This document shows positions 23,733-33,831 of a DNA stretch of 64,000 bases, piece by piece (position 1 is the first letter of the stretch; every line of letters starts with the position of its first letter). Below the pieces are notes generated by a model that saw only the letters and a program-made list of their open reading frames with translations, made no database searches and was not told where the DNA came from. Location: the NCBI GenBank assembly GCA_037074615.1, contig CM073558.1, positions 11,346,001 to 11,410,000 of the forward strand, read 5' to 3'. This DNA is from Leucaena leucocephala. Lineage: Eukaryota > Streptophyta > Magnoliopsida > Fabales > Fabaceae. The position numbers and the translations under genes were made by a program.

Positions 23733-24664
23733 CATAATATATATATGAATTTAAATATAAATAAATATATACATCTACCCTGGATCATTCATTGAATCTG
23801 GACATCATAGCTCGTGTTGGGCTACTTTGTGTGCGACCCTATAAGCCCATATGAAGTTGGCAGTGGGTTATTTGCTATACTGGCCCACAAGTCACAAGCG
23901 GTCTCTAGCAAGACATAACGACTACCCAAATCATATGAGGATCGATAAACGATGTAACCTTTTATACATCCATATCATGTCCCTTTTGCCACACGATATT
24001 TTGGTCATGGATGAGGCATGGACAATGTCATCCTCCTATTCCTGACCGTTACTTTCTCAATCCCTGAGTAGTCTGACAATAGAAATGGAACTACCTTTCC
24101 ATTACAGTATGGCCATACATTTCTCAGACTCACTCATCGAGGGGCCCAGTAATATCTCTCTACGAATGTGAGTGACAAATTCCATCTTGACCAGTCACAT
24201 TCCTCCGCACGGAAAACCACTAAGCCCGAACATAGTCTTTATGATCACTCAGTCAAAAGTGACTTTTGCCTAGGTCAAAGTGAGAGTTTGTCATGTAAGA
24301 ATCCATGATGATCTCAGGTCAAAGGGCATAGTGACATAGTTTTTATAAGAGAGAATCTTATGACTTAACCCATGCAGTTCTCTTATAACGGGTCGGTCCA
24401 ATACCTTGTACTCTTACATGTGCCTATGACTTTGATTTATATCTCTATACATCTTCAAAGTCATACTGGTCTTATTTCATCTCTGCTCCTGCATAGATGA
24501 CCGACCAGGGACATTTAGGATAAGATCATAAGTTATCCAAGAATGGTCATCACAGTAAACATACAAATAATATGATAACACAATTAACAAATTCATAAAT
24601 CAACAATATTCATAAGACAATGATTGGCCCCTAGGGAACAATTTCCAACAACTACCCACTTGCA

Positions 24665-26197
24665 CTAGGTACAATCATTAATTTGACTAATTCCCATTGA
24701 CCTAACATGACGCTCATGCTTTGCCTGCACAAGCGGCTTTATTAGAGGATCAACAACATTATCTTCTCCTGCTACTTTGTATATTTTTATATCACCTCTA
24801 TCATTGATTTCTCTAATGAGATGAAATCGCCTGAGTATATTCTTGGTCATTTGATGTGACCTAGGCTCTTTGGCCTGTGCAATGACACCGCTATTGTCAC
24901 AGAGCAAAGTTATTGGATCTGAGATGGTAGGTATCACCCCTAGTTCTGTGATGAACTTCCTGATCCGAACGGCTTCCTTAGCTGCATCAGATGCTGCTAT
25001 ATACTCAGCTTCCATTGTAGAATCTGCTGCAGTGCCCTGCTTAGAGCTCTTCCAGCTTACTGCTCTATTATTGAGGAGGAATATATATCCAGACTGTGAT
25101 TTTTGGTTGTCCTGGTCAATTTGGAAACTCGCATCTGTGTAACCAGTTTCACAGAGTTCGTCATCTAATCCACCATAGACCAAAAATAAGTCCTTAGTCC
25201 TTCTTAAGTACTTGAGGATATTCTTGACAACAGTCCAATGGCCCTCACTAGGGTCCTGTTGATATTTGCTAGTCATACTTAAGGCAAATGAGATATTCGG
25301 TTGAGTACATAACATGGCGTACATGATAGATCCTTTGGCTGAGGCATATGGAACTTTACTCATACAACCTTGCTGATCAGATGTACTAGGACACAGATCT
25401 TTGCTGAGGTGAATACCATGAGACATGGGCATGAAACCCCTCTTTGATTCGTGCATACTGAACCTATGCAGTACTTTGTCTATGTATGTACTCTGACTGA
25501 GTCCTAGAAGTCTTTTAGATCTTTCTCTATAGATCCTGATTCCTAGGATGTAGGTGGATTCACCCAAGTCTTTCATCGAGAAAGACTTTCCTAACCAAGA
25601 CTTGACAATCTGCAAGGTAGGAATGTCATTCCCAATAAGTAGGATGTCATCCACATAGAGTACCAAAAACACAATTGTGCTCCCACTAAACTTCTTGTAC
25701 ACACAAGGTTCATCAATATTTTGAAGAAATCCAAACTCTTTGACTACTTCATCAAAATGATGATTCCAACTCCAAGAGGCTTGCTTCAGTTGCTTCAGTC
25801 CATAAATGGACCTTTGAAGCTTGTACACTTTACCAGAGTCCTCGGAATGCACAAACCCTTCAGGTTGTGTCATATACACATCCTCAAGGAGCTTTCCATT
25901 AAGGAAGGTTGTCTTGACGTCTATGTGCCATATTTCATAGTCATAATATGCTGCTATGGCAAAGAGAATTATGATTGATTTGGCCATTGCAACTGGGGAA
26001 AAGGTCTCATCATAGTCCACACTATGAGTTTGAGTAAATCCTTTTGCAACCAGTCGTGCCTTGAAGACATTTACATTGACATCCATGTTAGTTTTCTCCT
26101 TAAAAACCCACTTGTACCCGACAGTTTTTACACCTTCAGGTGGGTCGACTAAGGTCCAAACCTGATTGTCATACATGGATTGCATCTCATACTTCAT
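24665..26197 (-). CDS. Copia pol: reverse transcriptase-RNase H (fragment of a broken polyprotein)
   Basis: A 510-codon open stretch with the Copia RT landmarks in order: NQVWTLVDPP and GYKWVFK near the start, FKARLVAKGFTQ (~45-56), DYDETFSPVA (~61-70), IDVKTTFLNG (~92-101), catalytic YVDDILLIGN (~180-189), DLGESTYILGI, then RNase H with TDASF, MEAEYIAASDAAKEA, CDNSGVIAQAKEPRSHQ and the C-terminal ADPL-like region (here VDPLIKPL). It would copy element RNA into DNA in cytoplasmic particles. Oddities: a perfect 9-bp tandem duplication (ttgcttcag, 25781-25798) adds three residues in GLKQLKQAS, and several conserved residues are changed. Its true N-terminus is in the degenerate stretch upstream, where a frameshift lies near 26.21 kb; this start is only the first available codon. 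The reading frame is long but not expected to be functional. Confidence 0.85.
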   Translation of the reverse strand: MKYEMQSMYDNQVWTLVDPPEGVKTVGYKWVFKEKTNMDVNVNVFKARLVAKGFTQTHSVDYDETFSPVAMAKSIIILFAIAAYYDYEIWHIDVKTTFLNGKLLEDVYMTQPEGFVHSEDSGKVYKLQRSIYGLKQLKQASWSWNHHFDEVVKEFGFLQNIDEPCVYKKFSGSTIVFLVLYVDDILLIGNDIPTLQIVKSWLGKSFSMKDLGESTYILGIRIYRERSKRLLGLSQSTYIDKVLHRFSMHESKRGFMPMSHGIHLSKDLCPSTSDQQGCMSKVPYASAKGSIMYAMLCTQPNISFALSMTSKYQQDPSEGHWTVVKNILKYLRRTKDLFLVYGGLDDELCETGYTDASFQIDQDNQKSQSGYIFLLNNRAVSWKSSKQGTAADSTMEAEYIAASDAAKEAVRIRKFITELGVIPTISDPITLLCDNSGVIAQAKEPRSHQMTKNILRRFHLIREINDRGDIKIYKVAGEDNVVDPLIKPLVQAKHERHVRSMGISQINDCT

Positions 26198-26982
26198 GGC
26201 ATTAAGCCATTTTTAGAGTTTGGTCCCACTATAGCTTCTCGATAGGTAGTCGGCTCATTATTCTCAATGAGCAACACATCACGACTATCAGAAATCATAA
26301 ATCCATATATCTGATGATGAAGTCGTGTCCTATTAGATTTTCGTGGACCTTATGTGACTTGAGGAATCTCAACAACTTGTTGTGAGTCTTCTTTATTTTC
26401 CATCTGTAGTTTTATGGTGTCTTATGGCTCTCAAACTTCTTTGAGGTGTACCTTTCTCCCACTGGTTCTTTTAGAGATAAATTCTCGTTCAAGAAAGATA
26501 CCATTTCTGACAACAAATACTTTGTTATCAGTAGGGTTGTAGACATAGTATCCCTTGGTTTCCTTAGGATATCCCACAAAAAGGTACTTTGAGGATTTGG
26601 GCGCTAATTTGTTTGAGGCTTGTTGCTTAACATAGACCTCGCATCCCTAAATCTTGAAGAAAGACAAACTAGGTGTCCTCCCAGTCCATATCTCATACGG
26701 AGTGTTTTCAATTGCCTTAGATGGAACACGATTGAGTGTGAACGCAGCTATCTCTAGGGCATGGCCCCAAAAGGAGGCTGGAAGATTTGTTTGACTCATC
26801 ATAGATCGAACCATATCTAATAGTGTTCGATTCGTCCGTTTAGAAATGCCATTCCATTGTAATATCCCTAGAGGAGTCAATTGTGAGACTATCCTATAAC
26901 TCCTAAGATGATCAATGAACTCTTGGCTTAAATATTCACCACCCCGATCAAATCTAAGGGCTTTAATTGTTTTACTAAGCTG
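26198..26982 (-). pseudogene. Copia pol: integrase C-terminal half and link to RT, degenerate
   Basis: The minus-strand frames give the downstream part of a Copia integrase: LRFDRGGEY just after the B4 insertion point, then QWNGISKRTNRTLLDMVRSM, FWGHALEIAAFTLNRVPS and PYEIWTGRTPS (26647-26880). A TAG at 26647-26649 replaces the Trp expected before GCE, and further stops and frameshifts follow. Near 26.56 kb GYPKETKGYYV and FLEREF-like wording marks the post-integrase linker. The chain lacks the upstream integrase because LTR B4 separates it from 30346-30940. It is dead as an enzyme. Confidence 0.8.
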
Positions 26983-26987
26983 GTTTT

Positions 26988-29900
26988 TGTCATATCCTAA
27001 TTTTTCCCTATCTGTATAGTACTGATAATGGAAAGAGGCTTAGAAAGGATTATGATGAAGATCAGACGAAATAATAAAGGTTAGATAAGTCTTAAAGAAA
27101 GAGAAGGACCTAAACGCAAATTGGAAAAGGTTAAAGGCCAAAAGTTAAAGTAGAAATAAATATTGGGCCAAAAGTGGTAATTTCCAAAAGTTTAGGGACC
27201 TAAATATAAATATCCAAAAAGTTAGGGACATAAATGTAATTATGGAAAAGTTCAGCAAGAAAAGGCTTAGAAATGCCTGTAAGTATTTCAGTCCCACATT
27301 CCATCAGTAAATAGAGGAAGTCATGCTGGTTAATCTGGCATGATACATAAATTTTATTAGGGCTCCAGACACTAGAAAATTATCTGATAGTCTAAAAGTT
27401 ATCTGAAATTTTATCAGATATAAGTGGACAAATTACAGGAAATTATGCCCTACAGTGTCAGATGTCCTGGATCTGATAGAACTCCAGAAGAAGTTATGTA
27501 TAAAAAGTTATTCACATATCAGTGAATTTTGATGGGAGTTTGTTAACACCCGTGATCCGATAATGGAACTTATCGGTATGTAAGCCTGGATAGAATGAGA
27601 TCAGATGACCTCTTATATAGGCCCATAATGACGCCAAGGAAGGCCCAAAACCCAGGGTACCAGTCTATCAGTAGAAGGGGCCAGTGCCAGAAAAAGTGCG
27701 AAATTAAGAAAATGCCCCTGGATGCCCAGATTGTACTAGAGATGGATGAAGGGCATTTTGGTCATCTGAGACAGGCTAAAAATGTGACACATGGTATAAA
27801 TATGTTTAGTTGAGCCAATATATGCCCTGAGGCAGTACAAGAAGGGGTGAAATGATAATTATGCCCTTAAAGTCAATATAGTGCAAGAAAGGACACCAAG
27901 GGTATTTTGGTCATTTCTCAAGGGATCTGTAATTAAGTTGTGGCCAGTACAAGTATGTCAATGGTGTGAGAAGCCTAGACATTAATTTCTAGGATAGAAT
28001 ACATATCCTGGTATATTATAAAAAAATTAGGAACAGAACACAGTCCGGTTGTTGTGAAACTGCACTGATCGGTACCGGATTGGAATAGAATTTCTCCAGA
28101 AGGTTCCTTGCATGGGCAGTACGCCACCTAACCCTCTTAGGTGTCCCATGTGCTGTCCCACATGATGTCATAATTATTATTTTATGAAAAAGTTAAATCC
28201 AAGATTAAATGTGGGCCTTTAGATCAAATAGTAACCAAATCAATCTTGGCCATTCATTTTTCTTGGATTTTGGCTATAAATACCCCTCAATTCTGGTTCA
28301 AAACCGTAAGCTCATGTACCCTTGGGGAAGCTCTTGCAAAATGGAAACTCAAGCCAAGACAAAGAAGATTCAAGGTTCCAAAGTTCAAGCAAGCTATAGA
28401 TTAAAGGTAAGCAATCTCCCCTAGCTTATTTTCCTTTGATTTGGGAGCTTGAACTTAGGGTTTTAATGGGAGAAAAGTTGAGTTTTCTCTAAGGGAAGGT
28501 TCTGCCCAAAATCCATAGATGAAAGGGGAAAGAAGAAATTAAAGTTAGAAACTTATGATTGATGCTTAAACAAGCTAGTTAAGAGATTGGTGGTTGAATC
28601 AAATTGATATTCTTGACTTTGCCATGGTGTGCCCTGTTCGGTCTGCACTGTTCATGAGGGAAGGAAGTTGAATTTCAATGATTTAATGCTTCCCTTGAGT
28701 TTATATGATGATTTTGTGTAGGATTGGAAAGGTTTTGAACCTTGGAAACATTAAAATCTCAAGGTTGTAGTCTTTGAGATTCCTTACGGTTACTGTTCAC
28801 TCGCATGAACAGTGATTGGAATTTCATAATGTTGATGGTTCCAATGGTTTTAAAATGAAAAGTTGTGTGGGGTAAAGTGGAGAAACAAGTATGGGAAGCA
28901 TTAAAATCAAAATGAGAATTTTTGAAAGAATTGTGTGCTTATGTTCAATTCTGTACAGCATGCTATGAAGGAGCTGGAATTTTATGATTCTAAGCTCATA
29001 AATGGATTTAAAAGATGAAATTGTGTAGGGTAAAGTCAAGACATCAATTGGTTCAAGAGCCAAGTGGATTAGTGAAAATTAGAGAAAGTTATGACAATAA
29101 AGAGTGTAACAAAGTTACTCTTGAACATGGTTGGAGTTCATGAGTCCTAATGAGTTATGTGATGAATATGAATATGTTTAGGACCATGAAACATCCAAGA
29201 AGATGTTGGGAAGTGATGGACATAAAGGCTTCATGGTTGGAAAGCTAGGGAGCAAGGGCTAAAGGTCAAGAGAAAAGCTTAAGTGCAAGGTAGTGAACTT
29301 ACCTCTTTATGTGCTTGATGTGGTATGCTTATGTGTTGACATGTATATGTTATTTGAATGATTTTGTGACATGATAAATGATGTTGAATGTGTTATGAAT
29401 AACATGTTTCCATGGCCATGCACTTTATGTAAAAGTTTGTAGCATGATGGCATGTCACTAATCAAAGAAAGTTAATGAAATTTACATATCATGCATTAGC
29501 ATCCATCTTGCATATTTAAGTGGTAATGTTTGCTACTGAGATTCCCTAGAATCTCACTCTCCCATAACCAACCAATTTAGGTCAAGCATGAAGAAAAGGT
29601 ATGCATGGATAAGAGCAAAAGCATGGAAGAAGAAAAGTGAAGTATTTAAGATGTTAGCATATGCTATGCACTTTCCATGTATGTCAAAGCCATATAAAGT
29701 ATCTATTTATGTGATGAGATTGTATGAAACAATTATTGTATAACCCCATGATGTGTATGAATTCAGAAAAGGCAAAAGAGATTATTTATGTATGCTGAAA
29801 CAATTATCGGAAATGAAAGAAAAGAAACTGAAATGGTAAAAACGTAGGTCCTGAAGCAGTTTTGTTGTGGCTTCAGTTTGACCTAGCAAATGAAGGAATT

Positions 29901-30340
29901 AGTTCACGAAATTTTATGAGCATGTAGTAAACATCCATATCTTTAAGTGCATAGGAAGAACGTTTCAATTGGATGTGTATATCAAGAGAAATGATTTTCC
30001 AAAGTAAGGGACCAGAATCTGTTTCCAGAGTTTTTGACCAAATGAACAGTAAACTTCAACGAATAAACTGTGTCAATTGGCTAATCATTTGGTCTAGAAA
30101 TTATTTTTCCCTTAAACTTTAAGATGTTATGTTCATTTATATTTTTGAACCACTTCATTTAGAGTTTTCTAGAATTAATTATGATTTTTTGAAGTTTATT
30201 GCGTAATCTGGAATACCATATGAACAGTAACCCGGGAAAGAATAAAATTCCAGATTTGGCTAATGGGCTTCCATGGTCTTGTAAGTGGTTCTAAATGCTA
30301 CTGAATGGTCTCTAAGACGTATAAAAGTAAGGATGTTAGA
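26988..30340 (+). mobile_element. Solo LTR B4 inserted in the Copia integrase
   Basis: TGTCATATCC … GGATGTTAGA (last CA mutated to GA), 3353 bp, with GTTTT at 26983-26987 and 30341-30345. Dropping it and one GTTTT leaves the flanking integrase reading frame in phase, so it landed in a then-continuous integrase. TATA 28275-28282, donor-like AAAGGTAAG near 28405, stem-loop GAGATTC-CCTA-GAATCTC at 29538-29555, and the TTACTGTTCA..TGAACAGTGA inverted pair near 28790-28815. Confidence 0.9.
28275..28282 (+). promoter_or_regulatory. TATA box of LTR B4
   Basis: TATAAATA in GGCTATAAATACCCC; almost identical context to B2. Confidence 0.6.
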
Positions 30341-30345
30341 GTTTT

Positions 30346-30940
30346 GTACTTCATTTTGAAATATTTTGAACATTTCAAAAGATTCAGATTTATGCTTTAT
30401 CAGATAGATGTACCCATATTTGCTAAAATCATCTATGAATGTTATGAAGTATGAATAACCTCCTCTGGCATTTGTGTTTATCGGTCCACACACATCTATA
30501 TGTATGAGGTTCAATAAATCAGTGGCCCTCCCAGTGTGCCTAGTGAAAGGTGACTTTGTCATCTTTCCTAACAAGCAAGACTCGCAAGTGTCATATGATT
30601 CAAAATCAAATGAGTTGAGAAATCCATCTTGATAGAGTTTGGAAATGCGTTTCTCATTTATGTGGCCCAGACGACAGTGCCAGAGGTATGTTTGATTCAA
30701 ATCGTTTGGTTTGACCCTTTTGGCGGTTATGTTATAGATATTTCCATGATTGGGTTGTTCCAAATTTAATATGTAATGATCAACATGCAAATCACCATGA
30801 GCATAGAAAACATCATTATAATAAATAGAACATGTACTATTCCTAGCAATGGAAGTGAAACCTTCCTTATCCAAATAAGAAAGTGAAACTATATTACTAC
30901 TTAAAGCAGGAACATAATAGCAATTGTTCAAAACTAACAA
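30346..30940 (-). pseudogene. Copia pol: GAG-pre-integrase and integrase N-terminal half
   Basis: Minus-strand translation shows the protease-integrase linker (VLNNCYYVPALSSNIVSLSYL), the zinc-binding GAG-pre-integrase module (LWHCRLGHINEKRISKL … CESCLLGKMTKSPF), and the start of the integrase core with HIDVCGPI and FITFIDDFSKYGYIY, which supply the first Asp residues of the D-D-E triad. The frame is then cut after FQNEV by LTR B4; the few codons beyond that belong to B4. The rest of the core is at 26647-26982. Integrase would join element cDNA to chromosomal DNA; this copy is split and cannot. Confidence 0.85.
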
Positions 30941-31131
30941 AAGCCCAGTGGGCAGAACTAATTCATAAGTGCCTACAGCTAACGCAGCAACCCTTGCTCT
31001 GTTTCCAACTCGTAGGTCAACTTTGCCCTTTTTCAGATTCCTACTGTTCTTTAGTCCCTACACATTTGTACAAATATGAGAACCACATGCAGTATCTAAT
31101 ACCCATGTGGTGGAAGTAGAAAGATGAATGT
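30941..31131 (-). pseudogene. Copia protease remnant
   Basis: Between the zinc knuckle and the integrase linker the minus strand reads TTWVLDTACGSHICTN, the Copia retropepsin active-site block (D-T-A in place of the usual D-T/S-G/A). A TAG at 31058-31060 stops the frame shortly after, where a Gln codon is expected. Only the catalytic loop and a short tail are recognisable. Position and order fit Copia. Confidence 0.75.
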
Positions 31132-31395
31132 CTATAACATAAATACCTGAAGCGATAGCCCCGCTATCCTTCTTGTTCTTTTCAGATCTTCGAGGTAGAG
31201 TTTGCAATTCCTCTTCCAATGACCAGGTTCATTGCAGAAGAAGCAGACTCCTTCCTTTGGAGGCTTAGCCTTCTTTGGTGCAGGCTTGGTTTCGGGCTTG
31301 CCTGACTCTTTGGTCTTACCTGATGAGCCATAACCCTTCCCCTTGCCTTTGCCTTTCTTTTTCATACCCTTTCCTTTTTGAACCATCAAATGCAC
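31132..31395 (-). pseudogene. Copia Gag nucleocapsid remnant (CCHC zinc knuckle)
   Basis: A lysine/glycine-rich run (KGKGMKKKGKGKGKG) and a proline/lysine linker lead to CFFCNEPGHWKRNC, a complete CX2CX4HX4C zinc knuckle, followed by KLYLEDLKR. This is the RNA-binding C-terminus of Copia Gag. The capsid-forming N-terminal part expected upstream is absent: only about 740 bp separate this from the primer-binding site and they show no gag-like frame. A deletion in gag is the simplest reading. Confidence 0.8.
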
Positions 31396-32136
31396 CCACT
31401 TTGGCAGAGTCCATAATTGAGCGATCGAGGTTTTGACAAGTGTTCATAAATTGACGGCATTATGACTTAAGATTTCATTTAGAGGGCTTAATTTAACTAT
31501 CTGGTTTATAAGAATGCATGTTTCTTAGTTTGTATCTCATACAAGTAATATGCATGTGCTGATATAATCATAAGACGCATAATTTAAATGTGATACAATA
31601 TGGCTCACTTATCCTAAGTCCACTCAAGCCAATTAGAGGAGCTTTCTAGTAACAAAAGGGAAATTACATAGAGAGCCTCTTTTAACATTCGAGGGAAATT
31701 ACATGCAGGCCGTATTTAAAAAATTACAACACTTGCAATCTAGAGCCATATTGTTCACCATACACAAAGATTGAAGAATCAATATTCAGATTTAATTGAA
31801 TGGCAAGTAATGTTTTAAAACTAAAACATTCACAAAACAGTATATGTTACGGTTATGTTGCGCTACGAACAAGTAGCCACGACAGTCCCACAATACTTGC
31901 AATTTGTTTTATCCAATTAATCTGAATTCATTTTTCTTAGACCCCATCAATATTAATTGATCAAATCAAAACGCATGCACCATCGATTTCAATTCCCTTT
32001 CAGATTCCTTATATATCATACATAAAATGGATACCTTATATGTCACACATAAAACACATGTTATCATATGATCAGCTACGTCTAACACATATCATATGAA
32101 TCAACAATCAAGCCTAACTTAAACACAAAATGTCAT
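31396..32136 (-). other. Copia leader and decayed gag region
   Basis: About 740 bp between the primer-binding site and the zinc knuckle. No open frame with gag character is visible; stops are frequent on both strands. Confidence 0.45.
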
Positions 32137-32149
32137 GGCTCTGATACCA
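32137..32149 (-). other. Primer-binding site of the Copia element (tRNA-iMet type)
   Basis: The minus strand reads TGGTATCAGAGCC, complementary to the 3' end of plant initiator tRNA-Met, one base after the end of the 5' LTR. It fixes the element's orientation. Confidence 0.9.
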
Positions 32150-32150
32150 C

Positions 32151-33826
32151 TGTAAGGAATTGGAAGACACACAGCAAAAATTAACTTAAAAATTTGTCCA
32201 TTCCCTGCCAGGATCTACCGTATGTGTTTAAGTCAAGTGGAAAGAAGTATTACCTTCAGTATTCAGTCGTGACTTTCTCAGCTTCTGTTTGTGACATCCA
32301 CAACTTCTCTCTGTGGCTCGTGATCTCTTTTCGATTGCAAGAAGTCGACGACTCAGGTAGGCTTCCTCTACTGGTATCCACACAAACAGCGTTCCAATAA
32401 CAAACGATGTGCTAGCGCCTCCTATCCCTCCAGGGCTTACTCAATAATTCGTCCTCTCCGTCTCTATTTTGACAGTTTCTTATCTGTAAACCTTTTGCAG
32501 ATTCCCGTTCACACTTTTTTTCTATCACAACCGTAGCTCCTAAATATCATATATATAGGATGATATGCGTGTTACCACAGACTTGATTTTTGGAATTAAT
32601 CTTATATTAATTCTGAAATTAATACAATATCATATATTGTATAATTTGATAAGAAACTAATTAAATAGATAGCATTTGTATTAAATCCGTCCCACATATT
32701 TAATTCACCCATTTATTTAATTTAAAATAAAGATAAGGCGAAATTACATTTGATTTATTCTCATAAATCAAATTTGAGATATCATATCAATTTGAATTTC
32801 AAATTCAAACGTGATAGAGATTTAATTTTATCCTTATAAATTAAATCTTGTAAATATCTCTTATATATAATATATATACGGATTTATATATATATGAATA
32901 TAAATATAAATAAATATATACATCCACCCTGGATCATTCATTGAATCTAGACATGTCTTAGATTCAATGAATCTGGACATCATAGCTCATGCTGAGCTAT
33001 TTTGTGTGCGACCTTGTAGGCCCATATGAAATTAGCAGTGGGCCATTTAGTATACTGACTCATAAGTCACAAGCGGTCTCTAGCAAGACATCAAGACTAC
33101 CTAAATCATATGAGGATCGATGAATGACGTAACCTTTTATACAACCATATCATGTCCCTTTTGTCACACGATATTTTGGTCATGGATGAGGCATGGAGAA
33201 TGTCATCCTCCTATTCCTGACCATTACTTTCTCGATCCCTGAGTAGTCTGACTATAGAAATGGAACTACCTTTCCATTATAGTATGGCCATACATTTCTC
33301 AGACTCACTCTTCGAGGGCCCCAGTAATATCTCTCTATGAATGTGAGGTATAAATTCCATCTTGACCATTCGCATTCCTCCGCACGGAAAACCACTAAGT
33401 CTGAACATAGTCTTTATGATCACTCGATCAAAAGTGACTTTTGACTAGGTCAAAGCTGAGCGTTTGTCATGTAGGAATCCATGATGATCTCAGGTCAAAG
33501 GGCATAGTGACATGGTTTTTATATGAGAGAAGCTTATGACTTAACCCATACAGCTCTCTCATAATGGGTCAGTCCAACACCTTGTACTCTTATATGTGCC
33601 TATGACTTTGATTTATATCTCTATATATCTTCAAAGTCATATTGGTCTTATTTCATCTCTGCTTCCTTATAGATGACCGACCAAGGACATTTAGGATAAG
33701 ATCATGAGTTATCCAAGGATGGTTATCACAGTAAACATGCAAATAATATGATAACACAATTAATAAATTCATAAATCAACAATGTTCATAAGACAATGAT
33801 TGGCCCATAGGGCACAATTTCCAACA
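32151..33826 (-). repeat. 5' LTR of the Copia element
   Basis: TGTAAGGAATTGG … CAATTTCCAACA, 1676 bp, uninterrupted. It serves as reference for locating the insertion in the 3' LTR. It has a single unit of the 90-bp repeat (about 32775-32865). The right flank CTTAG is the target-site duplication. Confidence 0.9.
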
Positions 33827-33831
33827 CTTAG

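Larger units (their letters stand above)
16925..24650 (-). repeat. 3' LTR of the Copia element, split by B2
   Basis: Segments 16925-17169 and 23165-24650 form one LTR of about 1.73 kb; the sequence across the B2 site reads on exactly as in the 5' LTR once one GTTCC copy is dropped. It adjoins the purine-rich end of pol (minus strand AAGTGGGTAGT). It carries two units of the 90-bp tandem repeat (23552-23732), against one in the 5' LTR. Confidence 0.85.
16925..33826 (-). mobile_element. Complete but defective Ty1/Copia element (Tork/Angela-like) with three nested LTRs
   Basis: LTRs with ends TGTAAGGAATTGG … ATTTCCAACA lie at both sides, and the whole is flanked by CTTAG at 16920-16924 and 33827-33831. 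On the minus strand the order is 5' LTR, tRNA-iMet primer-binding site, short leader, Gag zinc knuckle, protease, integrase, reverse transcriptase-RNase H, purine stretch, 3' LTR, as in Copia. B2 (holding C1) is inserted in the 3' LTR and B4 in the integrase. Without them the element is about 7.5 kb. Most of gag is missing and pol has stops, so it cannot move by itself. The lineage is inferred from pol wording and the 1.7-kb LTR. Confidence 0.88.

Noticed and set aside
26988..30340. Intron in the Copia pol gene
   Set aside because: The insert has LTR termini and a 5-bp target-site duplication and matches B1 and B2 along its length.
32137..32149. tRNA gene fragment
   Set aside because: The match is only the 12-13 nt complementary to the tRNA 3' end and sits next to an LTR: a primer-binding site.
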